Assembly (NCBI GenBank): GCA_039908535.1
Contig: JAMOAW010000019.1
Coordinates: 1-33,032 of the forward strand
Direction of reading: 5' to 3'
Origin: JAMOAW01 sp039908535
GTDB lineage: Bacteria; Pseudomonadota; Magnetococcia; Magnetococcales; JADFZT01
DNA length: 33,032 nucleotides
Position numbers and translations under genes: made by a program. The notes under the pieces were generated by a model, which was not told where the DNA came from, ran no database searches, and was given only the letters and a program-made list of their open reading frames with translations. This document shows, piece by piece, positions 18,257 through 26,291 of this stretch. Numbering within the stretch: the first letter of the stretch is position 1; each line of letters starts with the position of its first letter.

Positions 18257-19318
18257 ATGCTTCCCAAACTAAAAGTTAAAAAAAAGATTCCCTCCTTTGA
18301 TATTGGCGGTGTGAGCGTCAAGCCAGGGACGCAACAAACGGTGCATCTTCCCGTTTCGCGTCTTTATACTCATACCCCGGTGGATCTAACTGTCCATGTG
18401 GTGCATGGTTCCCACCCTGGTCCTTGTCTGTTTGTGAGTGCGGCGATTCATGGGGATGAACTCAATGGGGTGGAAATTTGTCGTCGTTTATTAGAGTGTC
18501 GTCCATACCAAAGCCTGCAAGGCACTTTGTTGGTTATTCCAGTGGTCAATGTCTTGGGTTTTTTACACAAAAGCCGTTATTTTCCTGACCGACGTGATTT
18601 AAACCGATCTTTTCCAGGTTTGAGTAAAGGCTCCTTAGCCGCTCAAACCGCTGATTTGTTTATGCGCGAAATTGTCGCAAGAGCCAGCTATGGTATTGAT
18701 CTCCATTCTGGAACGCAACAACGATTTAATTTGCCGCAAACCCGTGGAAAATCTGGTTCTGAGGTGGTGGAGGCCATGGCCAGGGCCTTTAACGCGCCGG
18801 TCCATCTGAATACCGAATTGCTGGATGGTTCTTTGCGCCAGGCGGCTTTTAATGTGGAGGTTCCTGTTTTGCTCTTTGAAGGTGGTGAAGGCATGAGTTT
18901 GGATGAGGTGACCATTCGCGTTGGTCTTAAGGGTATTTTGGGCGTGATGTATCATCTGAAAATGCTCGCCAAGGGGGGGGTGAAATCGCAAAATATCTAT
19001 TCAAAGTGGTGTTCCGCTTCTTCAAGCAGTTGGGTGCGCGCCCCAGAAAGTGGTATGATTCAGCTGCTCAAAAGGGTAGGAACCTTTGTCCATGAAGGGG
19101 AAATTTTAGGCCGGATTTACAATCCATTGGGTAAAGAGGTGACCGAAGTGCGGGTTCCAAGAGAGGGGGTCATTATCGGGCACAGCAATCATCCCCTTGT
19201 CCATCAAGGGGATGCCCTGTTTCATATCGCTTTTATTCCTGAATCTAGTGCCATTCAAGAGAGGGTACAAGAACGTTTTGTGGGATTGCATGAGGGGTTG
19301 GACGATGAATTTTTGTAG
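18257..19318 (+). CDS. Succinylglutamate desuccinylase/aspartoacylase (AstE/AspA) family protein
   Basis: From the preferred start the protein has 353 residues. It shows the zinc carboxypeptidase-like motifs of the family: AAIHGDELNGVE (H65 and E68 as zinc ligands), NVLGFLHKSRYFPDRRDLNRSFPG and YGIDLHSG (H150, third ligand). A C-terminal lipoyl/biotinyl-like segment (APESGMIQLLKRVGTFVHEGEILGRI) is common in this subgroup. The family hydrolyses N-acyl amino acids or related amides, and the specific substrate cannot be assigned. An in-frame ATG lies at 18233, but only the ATG at 18257 has a Shine-Dalgarno (AGGAA, 6 nt away). It is convergent with the RND transporter gene, with 6 bp between the stop codons and no terminator visible between them. 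Confidence 0.88.
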   Translation: MLPKLKVKKKIPSFDIGGVSVKPGTQQTVHLPVSRLYTHTPVDLTVHVVHGSHPGPCLFVSAAIHGDELNGVEICRRLLECRPYQSLQGTLLVIPVVNVLGFLHKSRYFPDRRDLNRSFPGLSKGSLAAQTADLFMREIVARASYGIDLHSGTQQRFNLPQTRGKSGSEVVEAMARAFNAPVHLNTELLDGSLRQAAFNVEVPVLLFEGGEGMSLDEVTIRVGLKGILGVMYHLKMLAKGGVKSQNIYSKWCSASSSSWVRAPESGMIQLLKRVGTFVHEGEILGRIYNPLGKEVTEVRVPREGVIIGHSNHPLVHQGDALFHIAFIPESSAIQERVQERFVGLHEGLDDEFL

Positions 19319-19324
19319 TTGTTG

Positions 19325-22300
19325 TCATTCTTTATGGTTGGCGCGTTGGATGGCTGCTCCCAGTTTTTTGATGTGTTTCATAAGATCATCCACATAGGTG
19401 AAGACCACGGGAATCATCAGCAGAGAGAGCAAGGTTGAGGTGATGATCCCTCCAATCACCACAATGGCCATGGGAGCGCGAAAGCTGGGTTCGGCCCCCA
19501 GGCCCAAAGCCACGGGCATCATGCCTGCCCCCATGGCGAGGGTAGTCATTAAAATGGGGCGGGCTCTTTTGTGGCAGGCATCCAGAAGAGCCGCAAAACG
19601 GTCATCTGGTTGGTTATTGATCTCCTGTTCCCGCCGTGCCATGATGGCATAGTCTACCAAAAGAATAGAATTTTTGGTGACAATGCCCATCAACATTAAA
19701 ATGCCGATAATGGCCGGCATCGAAAAGGCATTTGAAGTAACCAAAAGGGCGATAAAGGCCCCTCCTAACGACAGAGGCAAGGCCGCCAAAATGGTGATTG
19801 GTTGCAGAAAATCGTGAAACAGCAACACCAAGACAATATAAATGCAAAAGACCCCAATCAACATGGCCGAGGCAAAACTGCTAAACAATTCGGTCATCCG
19901 TTGCACATCTCCCTCTTGCGGACGTTGAATGGTGGGGGGTAAATGGCGCAGGGAGGGGAGTTGATTGGCTTCAGCCAACACCTCACCAATCACCCGATTG
20001 CTAAGCTCTACATCAATACCGGAATTGCGCATGCGATCTATGCGGTCAATCTGGGCTGGACCACTGGCCATGGCCACTTTGGCCACCGTCTCTAAGGGGA
20101 CGGTTCCATGATTTACGGCAATGGGGAGTTGGCGGATGGCATCTAGGTTTTCTCGCAAATTTTTATCCAGACGGACCCGAATGGGTATTTGTCGTTGCGG
20201 AAGATTGAGTTTGGTGAGTTGTACTTTAAAATCTCCAGCGGTGGCGATGCGCACGGCGCGAGCTAAGGATTCGGTGGTGATACCTAAATCTGCGGTGCGG
20301 GCAAAATCTGGGCTTATCTGAATTTCTGGGCGTTGTAAACTGGCCGATGAGGTGATATTCCCCACCCCTTGCAAGGTGCGTAAATCTTTTTCAACCGAAC
20401 GCATGGCCGAATCCAGTGCGATGGGATCGTCACTGGCCAAGGTAACGCGCAATTTGGCACCTGGTTCACTGGAGGCCATAGCCACTCGTACACCAGGCAA
20501 GGTCCGCAATTGGATACGAATCTCCTCTTCAATGGCGACCTGTTTACGGGCGCGCTCGTGACGGTGGGTCAAGTTGACGGTGAGGGTTGCCTTGCGTACA
20601 TCGGCACTGGATCCTCCTCCCATAGGGCCTTGATCGGCATTGGCCGAAGAGCCAACAGCGGCAAAAACGGTGGTGATTTCGGGAATGGTACGCAATACCT
20701 CAAGGGCTTGACGGGTGAGTCGTTCGGTGTCGGTGAGGGTACTCCCTGGGGCTAGTTCCAGGGTGACCGTGCATTGGGCGCGATCGGCGACGGGGATAAA
20801 TCCGGTGGGTAACAGGGGAATCAGTTTGAGTGAGCCGATAAAAAAGGCAATGGCAATGGTCGCGGTGGTGAGTCGATGGGTCAGGCACCAACGAACCCAA
20901 CCCAGATAACGGCTCATGAGTGGGGTGTCTTTTTCTTGTTCTTCTAGGGGGCGCAAAATATAGGCAGCCATCATGGGGGTTAATAGACGCGCGACCAAAA
21001 GGGACGCCAAAATGGCGGTCGCAGCGGTAATCCCAAACGAGCGAAAAAATTTGCCGGGAATGCCCGCCATAAAGGCCGTGGGGAGAAAAACCGCCACCAA
21101 GGTCAAGGTGGTGGCGATGACCGCCATACCAATTTCATCGGCGGCCTCCATGGCGGCCTGCCAAGGATTTTTGCCCATGCGTAAATGGCGCACGATATTT
21201 TCAATTTCGACAATGGCATCGTCCACCAAAATACCCACCACCAAGGCCAAAGCCAATAAGGTTAAGGTGTTGAGACTAAAGCCCACCTGTTTCATGACCA
21301 AAAAGGTGGGAATGATCGACAACGGCAGAGCCGCCGCTGAAACCAACGTAGCGCGCCAGTCGCGCAAAAACCACCACACCACCACGATGGCGAGAAAGGC
21401 CCCTTCGTATAACAATTCCATAGAACCCGCAAAATTATCCTGCACTCTTGCCACGGTATTATAGGCCTCTTGGATGTGGATTTGTGGATGTTCCTCTTGA
21501 AATTGAGCAATTTTTTTGCGCAACTTATCCGCGACCGTGACTTCGCTGGTGCCTTGCAGGCGAATGATTTCAAAGGCGACAACCGTGCGGCCATCAAAGA
21601 GAGCAATAGAACTTGGTTCGGCGATACCATCGCTGATGTGGGCGATGTCTGACAGGCGTTGCCCCCCTCCTTTGCCCAGGGGTAGGGGGATGGCCCCGAT
21701 TTGGGCGGCGGTGTTTACTCTGCCCAAGGTACGAAAAGATTGTACCATTCCCGCGATATCACCGCGTCCACCGGAGGTTTCCATTTGCATTTGTTTAAGT
21801 AGGATCCCCACCTGGGCGGCTCCCACCCCCAAGGCGGCCATGCGCTGGGGATCCAGGTCGATGCGAATTTCGCGATCAACGCCGCCAATTCGTCCAAATT
21901 TGCCCACTCCAGGAACCGCCAACATGGCCTTGGAAAGTTCGTTGTCCACAAACCAAGAGAGATCTTGCCGATCCATGCTGGAAGATTCAACGATAAAGGT
22001 GATGAGTGTGCCGCCGCTGGTGGTTCTTTTGGAGATCACCGGATTGGTCATATCCTGTGGTAAATCGTTGCGAACGCTGTCGATGGCGTTACGGACTTCG
22101 TTGAGGGCCTCCTCGGAATTTTTGTCGATGGTAAATTCAACGGTGATGGAGGCCGATCCATCCATTAACTTGGTGCGAATGTGTTCCACGCCCCCCAGAG
22201 AGGCCACGGCATCTTCAATTTTACGGGCCACTTCGGTCTCTAGTTGGGTTGGCGAGGCTCCTTCCAGGGTGGCGGCGATGGTGATTGTCGGGACTTCGAT

Positions 22301-22417
22301 ATCTGGGAAATTTTGAATACCCAGGCTACGGAACCCCCCAATGCCCAGTAGGGTGAGCAGAGTAAAGAGTAAAATAGCCGGAACCGGGTGGCGGATGGAG
22401 AGAGAAGAAAAATTCAT
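19325..22417 (-). CDS. RND efflux inner-membrane transporter (AcrB/HAE1-like)
   Basis: The 1030-residue protein is the standard RND length, with the two-fold arrangement of 12 membrane helices and two large periplasmic loops. The proton-relay aspartates of the fourth helix are D399-D400 in GILVDDAIVEIENIV. Other family features are SLGIQNFPDIEVPTITI near the N-terminus, the GIPGKFFRSFGITAATAI stretch and the second-half GILMLMGIVTKNSILLVDYA. It pumps drugs, solvents or other amphiphiles out using the proton gradient, working with the adaptor and outer-membrane factor encoded just upstream. Its ATG overlaps the adaptor stop (ATGA), indicating translational coupling. The exact substrate range is not readable. 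Confidence 0.96.
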   Translation of the reverse strand: MNFSSLSIRHPVPAILLFTLLTLLGIGGFRSLGIQNFPDIEVPTITIAATLEGASPTQLETEVARKIEDAVASLGGVEHIRTKLMDGSASITVEFTIDKNSEEALNEVRNAIDSVRNDLPQDMTNPVISKRTTSGGTLITFIVESSSMDRQDLSWFVDNELSKAMLAVPGVGKFGRIGGVDREIRIDLDPQRMAALGVGAAQVGILLKQMQMETSGGRGDIAGMVQSFRTLGRVNTAAQIGAIPLPLGKGGGQRLSDIAHISDGIAEPSSIALFDGRTVVAFEIIRLQGTSEVTVADKLRKKIAQFQEEHPQIHIQEAYNTVARVQDNFAGSMELLYEGAFLAIVVVWWFLRDWRATLVSAAALPLSIIPTFLVMKQVGFSLNTLTLLALALVVGILVDDAIVEIENIVRHLRMGKNPWQAAMEAADEIGMAVIATTLTLVAVFLPTAFMAGIPGKFFRSFGITAATAILASLLVARLLTPMMAAYILRPLEEQEKDTPLMSRYLGWVRWCLTHRLTTATIAIAFFIGSLKLIPLLPTGFIPVADRAQCTVTLELAPGSTLTDTERLTRQALEVLRTIPEITTVFAAVGSSANADQGPMGGGSSADVRKATLTVNLTHRHERARKQVAIEEEIRIQLRTLPGVRVAMASSEPGAKLRVTLASDDPIALDSAMRSVEKDLRTLQGVGNITSSASLQRPEIQISPDFARTADLGITTESLARAVRIATAGDFKVQLTKLNLPQRQIPIRVRLDKNLRENLDAIRQLPIAVNHGTVPLETVAKVAMASGPAQIDRIDRMRNSGIDVELSNRVIGEVLAEANQLPSLRHLPPTIQRPQEGDVQRMTELFSSFASAMLIGVFCIYIVLVLLFHDFLQPITILAALPLSLGGAFIALLVTSNAFSMPAIIGILMLMGIVTKNSILLVDYAIMARREQEINNQPDDRFAALLDACHKRARPILMTTLAMGAGMMPVALGLGAEPSFRAPMAIVVIGGIITSTLLSLLMIPVVFTYVDDLMKHIKKLGAAIQRANHKE

Positions 22418-23523
22418 TTGGGTGTGGTTCCTTCTGTGGGTTTTGGTGCGGCCACCCGTACCCGATCGCTCTGATTGAGAAAAGAGCCACCGCTTAAAAC
22501 CACTTGGTCTGTTTCGGACAGTTCGCCTAAAATTTCAATTTCAGAACCTTGTTGGCGTCCGGTTTGTACCTTGCGCATATCGACTTGATCGTTTTTGTCT
22601 ATTATAAAGATGTAGGTATGCCCATCGCGCAACAGAGTTGCGGAGAGAGGGAGGGTCAGAGCAGGCTCAAGGCCCACGATAATCTCTCCTTGAGCAAACA
22701 TTCCTGCCCGTGCGGGGGATTCAGGGGGTAGATCGATGTAAGCCACGGCCTTGCGGGTGTTGGGATCCAGGGTGGGGGACAACATGCGCACTGTTCCTTC
22801 AATTGGAAGGTCGTTGGCCAAGGTGAGGCGGGCCTTTTGTCCCACTTGGGTCTGTAAAAGTTGCAGGGCGGTGAGTTCAGCCCGCCACTCTATCCGTTCC
22901 TGGCGCACGAGGCGTAAAAGTTCAGCCCCTGGCTGCACCACTGAGCCGCGTGTTGCGCTGCGCGAGGAGATAATACCCCGATCAATGGCGACGATTTCGG
23001 TTTGGCGTAAGCGGACCTGATCGGCCTGGAGGGAGGCCTGGGCAGCGGCCAGATTGGCCTTGGCACTCTCTTCAGCGCTGAGGTATTGATGGATCATTTG
23101 TTCAGACAAGGCCCCGCTGCCACGCACTTGGCGGGCCCTGTCGGCATTGGACTGGGCTTCGGCTAGGGTGGCTTTAGCCTTGTTGATATTGGCTTCTTGG
23201 AGAGCCAGGGCGGCCTTGATGGGTTGTTGGTTGAGACGGATGAGCAGTTGCCCCTGTTTGACCACACTTCCCACATCCACGGGCAGGTCGGTGATGGCCA
23301 ATCCTCCCAACTCGGCGGCGACTATCGACTCTTGCCAAGCAAACAGCCCGCCATTTGTTTTGATTATTTTTTCCCAATCCCGTTTTATGGGCATGACGCT
23401 CTCTACGGTTAAGGCGGGTTTAGAGGGGGGGGATGTTTGGGGATCGGATTGGGCCTGTGCGTTATTAAATGTGATCAGCACTACAATTGCTAGCCAGAGT
23501 GTGGGACGGACTATTTTATTCAT
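22414..23523 (-). CDS. RND pump periplasmic adaptor (membrane fusion protein)
   Basis: About 369 residues with a signal peptide (NKIVRPTLWLAIVVLITFNNAQAQ). The order is typical of the family: lipoyl half (ESIVAAELGGLAITDLPVDVGSVVKQGQLLIRL), alpha-hairpin (KAALALQEANINKAKATLAEAQSNADRARQ), second lipoyl half, then beta-barrel and membrane-proximal domain (GTVRMLSPTLDPNTRKAVAYIDLP). It bridges the RND transporter and the outer-membrane channel in the periplasm. The ATG at 23523 is chosen because GGAG lies 7 nt upstream and the resulting N-terminus is a clean signal peptide; an in-frame ATG upstream would add 13 residues that spoil it. It overlaps both neighbours by a few bases, so the three genes form one tight operon. 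Confidence 0.94.
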   Translation of the reverse strand: MNKIVRPTLWLAIVVLITFNNAQAQSDPQTSPPSKPALTVESVMPIKRDWEKIIKTNGGLFAWQESIVAAELGGLAITDLPVDVGSVVKQGQLLIRLNQQPIKAALALQEANINKAKATLAEAQSNADRARQVRGSGALSEQMIHQYLSAEESAKANLAAAQASLQADQVRLRQTEIVAIDRGIISSRSATRGSVVQPGAELLRLVRQERIEWRAELTALQLLQTQVGQKARLTLANDLPIEGTVRMLSPTLDPNTRKAVAYIDLPPESPARAGMFAQGEIIVGLEPALTLPLSATLLRDGHTYIFIIDKNDQVDMRKVQTGRQQGSEIEILGELSETDQVVLSGGSFLNQSDRVRVAAPKPTEGTTPK

Positions 23524-24949
23524 GTGAGTTCTCCAAGGAAACGGTATCTTTTTCCCAACCACCGCCGAGGGCTTTGTAGAGGGCGACCCAGTATAAAGCC
23601 AAATCGCGCTGCAAAATGATTTCTGCCCGTTCGGCCTGACTGGCCGCGCGGCGTGCCTCTTCGAGGGCCAATTGACTCAAACTTCCAGCACGCCAATTGG
23701 TTTTAGCACTTAATAAATAAGCGGCATAACCTTGGGTGGCGACATGGGCCATGGTGGTTCTGCGTGCGGCACTATCGAGATTTACGAGGGCGGTTTCTAC
23801 CTCTTCTACTGCGGTTTGAATGGCTTTGCGATAGCGGGCTAGGGCTTGTTGATAACGGGCCTGAGCCTCATCCACCTTGGCTGTTTGAGAACCGCCATTT
23901 AAAAGGGGGAGGGTTAGGCTGGGACCCAGGGACCAGGGGATCATATGTAGGTCGGTGGTGGCGGTCTGGACCGCGCTTACCGAGAGGTTTCCTAATAAAA
24001 ACAGTCTTGGGTAACGGTTGGCTTCAGCCAAGCCGATATCGGCTGAGGCGGCGGCCAATTCCCGTTCGCTGGCGGCTAGATCGGGGCGTTGGGAGAGGAG
24101 GGCGACGGGCAGAGTGGGGACCGCAAAGGGGGGCGCAGAAGGAATTTTGTTGAGGCCGCTTTGGAGCTCCTGGCGCAGTTCGGTTTCGGGTAATCCCGTG
24201 AGGGTAACCAGCGATTTAACGATGATGTCACACGTGGCCTGAAGAGCCAGCCATTGTGAGGTGGTATCGGCCCAGCTGGCCTGGGCCAGTTGGGCATCGG
24301 CGGGGGTGGATAGACCCGCTTTGGCGGCAACAGCGGTGATTTTGGCCGTCTCTTGGCGGGAGTTGACATCTCTTTCGTAGGCGTCGGTCACTTGGCGACA
24401 GGCGCGATAGGTGAGGTATTTATTGGCCACTTCAGCGGCCAAGGAGACCCGCGCTCCATGCCAGGCATGGGTGCGTCCTTCCAGGCGTGCGGCAGCTGCT
24501 TCGTTGGCGCGGCGCACGCTGCCAAATAGATCCAACTCCCAAGAGGCATCCAGGTTGAGGCCTTGTTGCCATTGGGTGGGTGTAGTGGTATCGTTTTTGA
24601 TGCCACTACGTTGTACCATGCCACTGCCTGTTATGCTGGGCTGCTGACCCGTATGGGTTACCACCAAGCTGGCGCGGGCTTCGTTGAGTCGGGCGATGGC
24701 CAAGTCAAGGTCGGGATTGTTATTTTCGCTGGCGCGGAGCAGTTTAGAGAGCACTGGATCGTTAAAACGATCCCACCAAGCCAATAGGTTTAGAGTTGCG
24801 CCGTTGTGGGGCAAGGCGGCTTGCCATTGTTCGGCGACAGGAGGGGGAGGAAATTGGTAGATGGGGCCGACCGCTGCACATCCAGAGAGTAGGGAGAGCA
24901 GGGCAAAAAATTTAATGGAATGGCGTAGGGCAGTGCGGGTGAACGGCAT
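23516..24949 (-). CDS. NodT/OprM-type outer membrane efflux lipoprotein
   Basis: About 477 residues. The N-terminus is a lipoprotein signal with the lipobox LLSGC at residues 20-24 (C24 acylated). GPIYQFPPPPVAEQWQ then appears, a characteristic beginning of NodT/OprM outer-membrane factors. The body has the repeated coiled-coil halves (NPDLDLAIARLNEARASL, RPDLAASERELAAASADIGLAEANRYPRLFL, ARYQQALARYRKAIQTAVEEVETAL). It forms the exit duct for the RND pump encoded downstream. The start at 24949 is supported by AAGGAG 9 nt upstream and by the lipobox position; longer in-frame starts give an implausible N-terminus. It is the first gene of the operon. The gap upstream to the next element (24950-25140) is AT-rich. 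Confidence 0.94.
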   Translation of the reverse strand: MPFTRTALRHSIKFFALLSLLSGCAAVGPIYQFPPPPVAEQWQAALPHNGATLNLLAWWDRFNDPVLSKLLRASENNNPDLDLAIARLNEARASLVVTHTGQQPSITGSGMVQRSGIKNDTTTPTQWQQGLNLDASWELDLFGSVRRANEAAAARLEGRTHAWHGARVSLAAEVANKYLTYRACRQVTDAYERDVNSRQETAKITAVAAKAGLSTPADAQLAQASWADTTSQWLALQATCDIIVKSLVTLTGLPETELRQELQSGLNKIPSAPPFAVPTLPVALLSQRPDLAASERELAAASADIGLAEANRYPRLFLLGNLSVSAVQTATTDLHMIPWSLGPSLTLPLLNGGSQTAKVDEAQARYQQALARYRKAIQTAVEEVETALVNLDSAARRTTMAHVATQGYAAYLLSAKTNWRAGSLSQLALEEARRAASQAERAEIILQRDLALYWVALYKALGGGWEKDTVSLENSHE

Positions 24950-25099
24950 AGAAATAAAACTCCTTAACAACAAACAACGATCAGGATTCCTTCCCTGTTG
25001 GAAGCAATTATCATGCAAATACCTTCTTAATGCAAAACAATCTATGCAAAAAATGTAATATTATTTTAAACGATCAAAAAAGGGACAGTATATATTTAA

Positions 25100-25128
25100 T
25101 TGTATTCGTTTTTTGACTATGCTAAAAT
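25100..25128 (+). promoter_or_regulatory. Extended -10 promoter candidate toward the transposase
   Basis: TTGTAT is followed 17 nt later by TAAAAT, with an upstream TG in the extended position (TGCTAAAAT). It points through the TIR element toward the RAYT gene. This is a sequence match only. Confidence 0.3.
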
Positions 25129-25148
25129 ATATTTTTTAGGAAAAAATG

Positions 25149-25377
25149 GGTACCACCACGCTTAACCGTGGTCGTCTGTTTTTTGGTTTTATTATTTAAC
25201 AAAAAAGGGGTCTGGGGGATTGCCCCCAGGGTTTTGCTTTTGATTTTGCTTTTGATTTTGACCTCGGTTTTGCTTCCTTCAAAAAGCAGGGGGATTGGGG
25301 GATGCAATCCCCCAAGTCTTGACTTTGCTTTTTGTTCAGGCACTCGTTCATCGTCCACACTTATATGTGGTGGTACC
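25149..25377 (+). mobile_element. 229-bp MITE-like element carrying two REP modules (family A)
   Basis: The ends are inverted: GGTACCACCAC at 25149-25159 and GTGGTGGTACC at 25367-25377, with weaker similarity continuing inward (TTAA and GTGG-type bases). Each end is immediately flanked by AAAAAATG (25141-25148 and 25378-25385), an 8-bp direct repeat that looks like a target-site duplication. Inside are two hairpin modules in the same orientation, CTGGGGG/CCCCCAG at 25212-25229 and TTGGGGGAT/ATCCCCCAA at 25295-25315. An A/T hexamer linker joins them. There is no coding capacity. A near-identical inverted copy begins the window at 1-165. The 8-bp duplication would suit a DDE-type transposase rather than the neighbouring tyrosine transposase. 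Confidence 0.8.
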
Positions 25378-25433
25378 AAAAAATGAGGTTATTTTTTATT
25401 GTATTTTGTTTTCTATAACATTGGGAAAAATGG

Positions 25434-26114
25434 ATGGCACGGATATCTAGGTTAACAGTTCCAGGGGTTTCTCATCATGTGATACAACGTGGTAATCGTC
25501 GATTGCCGACTTTTTTTTCTGAGGATGATTATCGTTATTATTTAAATTTATTGAGCGAATTTTCCAGGAAAGCTGGCACTGAGGTTTGGGCGTACTGTCT
25601 GATGCCCAATCATGTTCATTTAATTTTGGTTCCCTCGCATGGAGATGGTTTACGGCAAACTTTGGGCGAGATGCATCGCCGATATACCTGTTATATCAAC
25701 GAGCGGGAGAAATGGCGTGGTCATTTGTGGCAAGAGCGATTTCACTCTTTTCCGATGGATGATTTAAATTTATTGATGTGTGCCCGATATGTAGAGTTAA
25801 ATCCCATTCGGGTCCATCTGGTTTCAAAGGCAGAAGATTGGCCGTGGTCAAGCGTGCATGCTCATTTGCGGGAACGCAACGATGGCGTGGTTCATGTACA
25901 ACCTTTATTGGATCGAATCTCTAATTGGCAGGAATTTTTGTGCATTGGGTTAGAAGAAAATCAACTTGAGACGCTACGTTGCCATTCCAGAACCGGTCAC
26001 CCCCTTGGGTCGGAAGAATTTTATGCAAAACTTCATACCCTGTTAGGTGTTGATGTTTGTCCAAGAAAGCGAGGACGTCCTAAAAAAACGGAGGCTTTGA
26101 ACCCTTCTAACTGA
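25434..26114 (+). CDS. REP-associated tyrosine transposase (RAYT, Y1_Tnp family)
   Basis: The 226-residue protein has the IS200-like single-strand nuclease fold signature. The N-terminal RISRLTVPGVSHHVIQRGN leads to the HUH motif H60-V-H62 in YCLMPNHVHLIL. The conserved LWQERFHSF (99-106) follows, and the probable catalytic Y119 lies in CARYVELNPIR. The W-PWSS motif (136-140) is also present. The C-terminus ends in RKRGRPKK (211-218), an AT-hook-like basic patch. RAYTs cut and join REP hairpins and are normally single-copy domesticated relatives of IS200/IS605 transposases. It lies 56 bp downstream of a REP-bearing element and the whole window is rich in REP-like hairpins, so these are its likely substrates (inference). 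All key residues are intact, so it could be active. Confidence 0.93.
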   Translation: MARISRLTVPGVSHHVIQRGNRRLPTFFSEDDYRYYLNLLSEFSRKAGTEVWAYCLMPNHVHLILVPSHGDGLRQTLGEMHRRYTCYINEREKWRGHLWQERFHSFPMDDLNLLMCARYVELNPIRVHLVSKAEDWPWSSVHAHLRERNDGVVHVQPLLDRISNWQEFLCIGLEENQLETLRCHSRTGHPLGSEEFYAKLHTLLGVDVCPRKRGRPKKTEALNPSN

Positions 26115-26156
26115 ATGTTTCGAAATGTGTATTTCTTCGTCATGCTCCTCTTTTGT

Positions 26157-26181
26157 AAAACGTCAAGGGCGTTTTTTTTTT
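26157..26181 (+). terminator. Possible intrinsic terminator after the RAYT gene
   Basis: AAAACG at 26157-26162 pairs with CGTTTT at 26170-26175 around a 7-nt loop, and the T-run continues to about 26181. The stem is short and A/T-rich, so efficiency is uncertain. It lies 43 bp after the RAYT stop. Confidence 0.45.
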
Positions 26182-26196
26182 ACAGAAAATAAAGTA

Positions 26197-26225
26197 TTGA
26201 CAATTGTTAAAAGGGGGATTATTTT
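26197..26225 (+). promoter_or_regulatory. Sigma70-like promoter candidate for the lipoprotein gene
   Basis: A perfect TTGACA at 26197-26202 is followed after 17 nt by TATTTT at 26220-26225. It lies about 67 bp upstream of the gene starting at 26292, directly after the RAYT terminator candidate. Confidence 0.5.
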
Positions 26226-26291
26226 TTTAAACAAATTATATATTCACAAAAAAAATGTAGATATCAACCCTAAAATTGAAAGTAAAAAATT

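Noticed and set aside
19397..22316. Several plus-strand frames opposite the RND transporter, including one of 266 codons
   Set aside because: They are Met/Ser/Arg-rich antisense shadows of the transporter, which is unambiguous.
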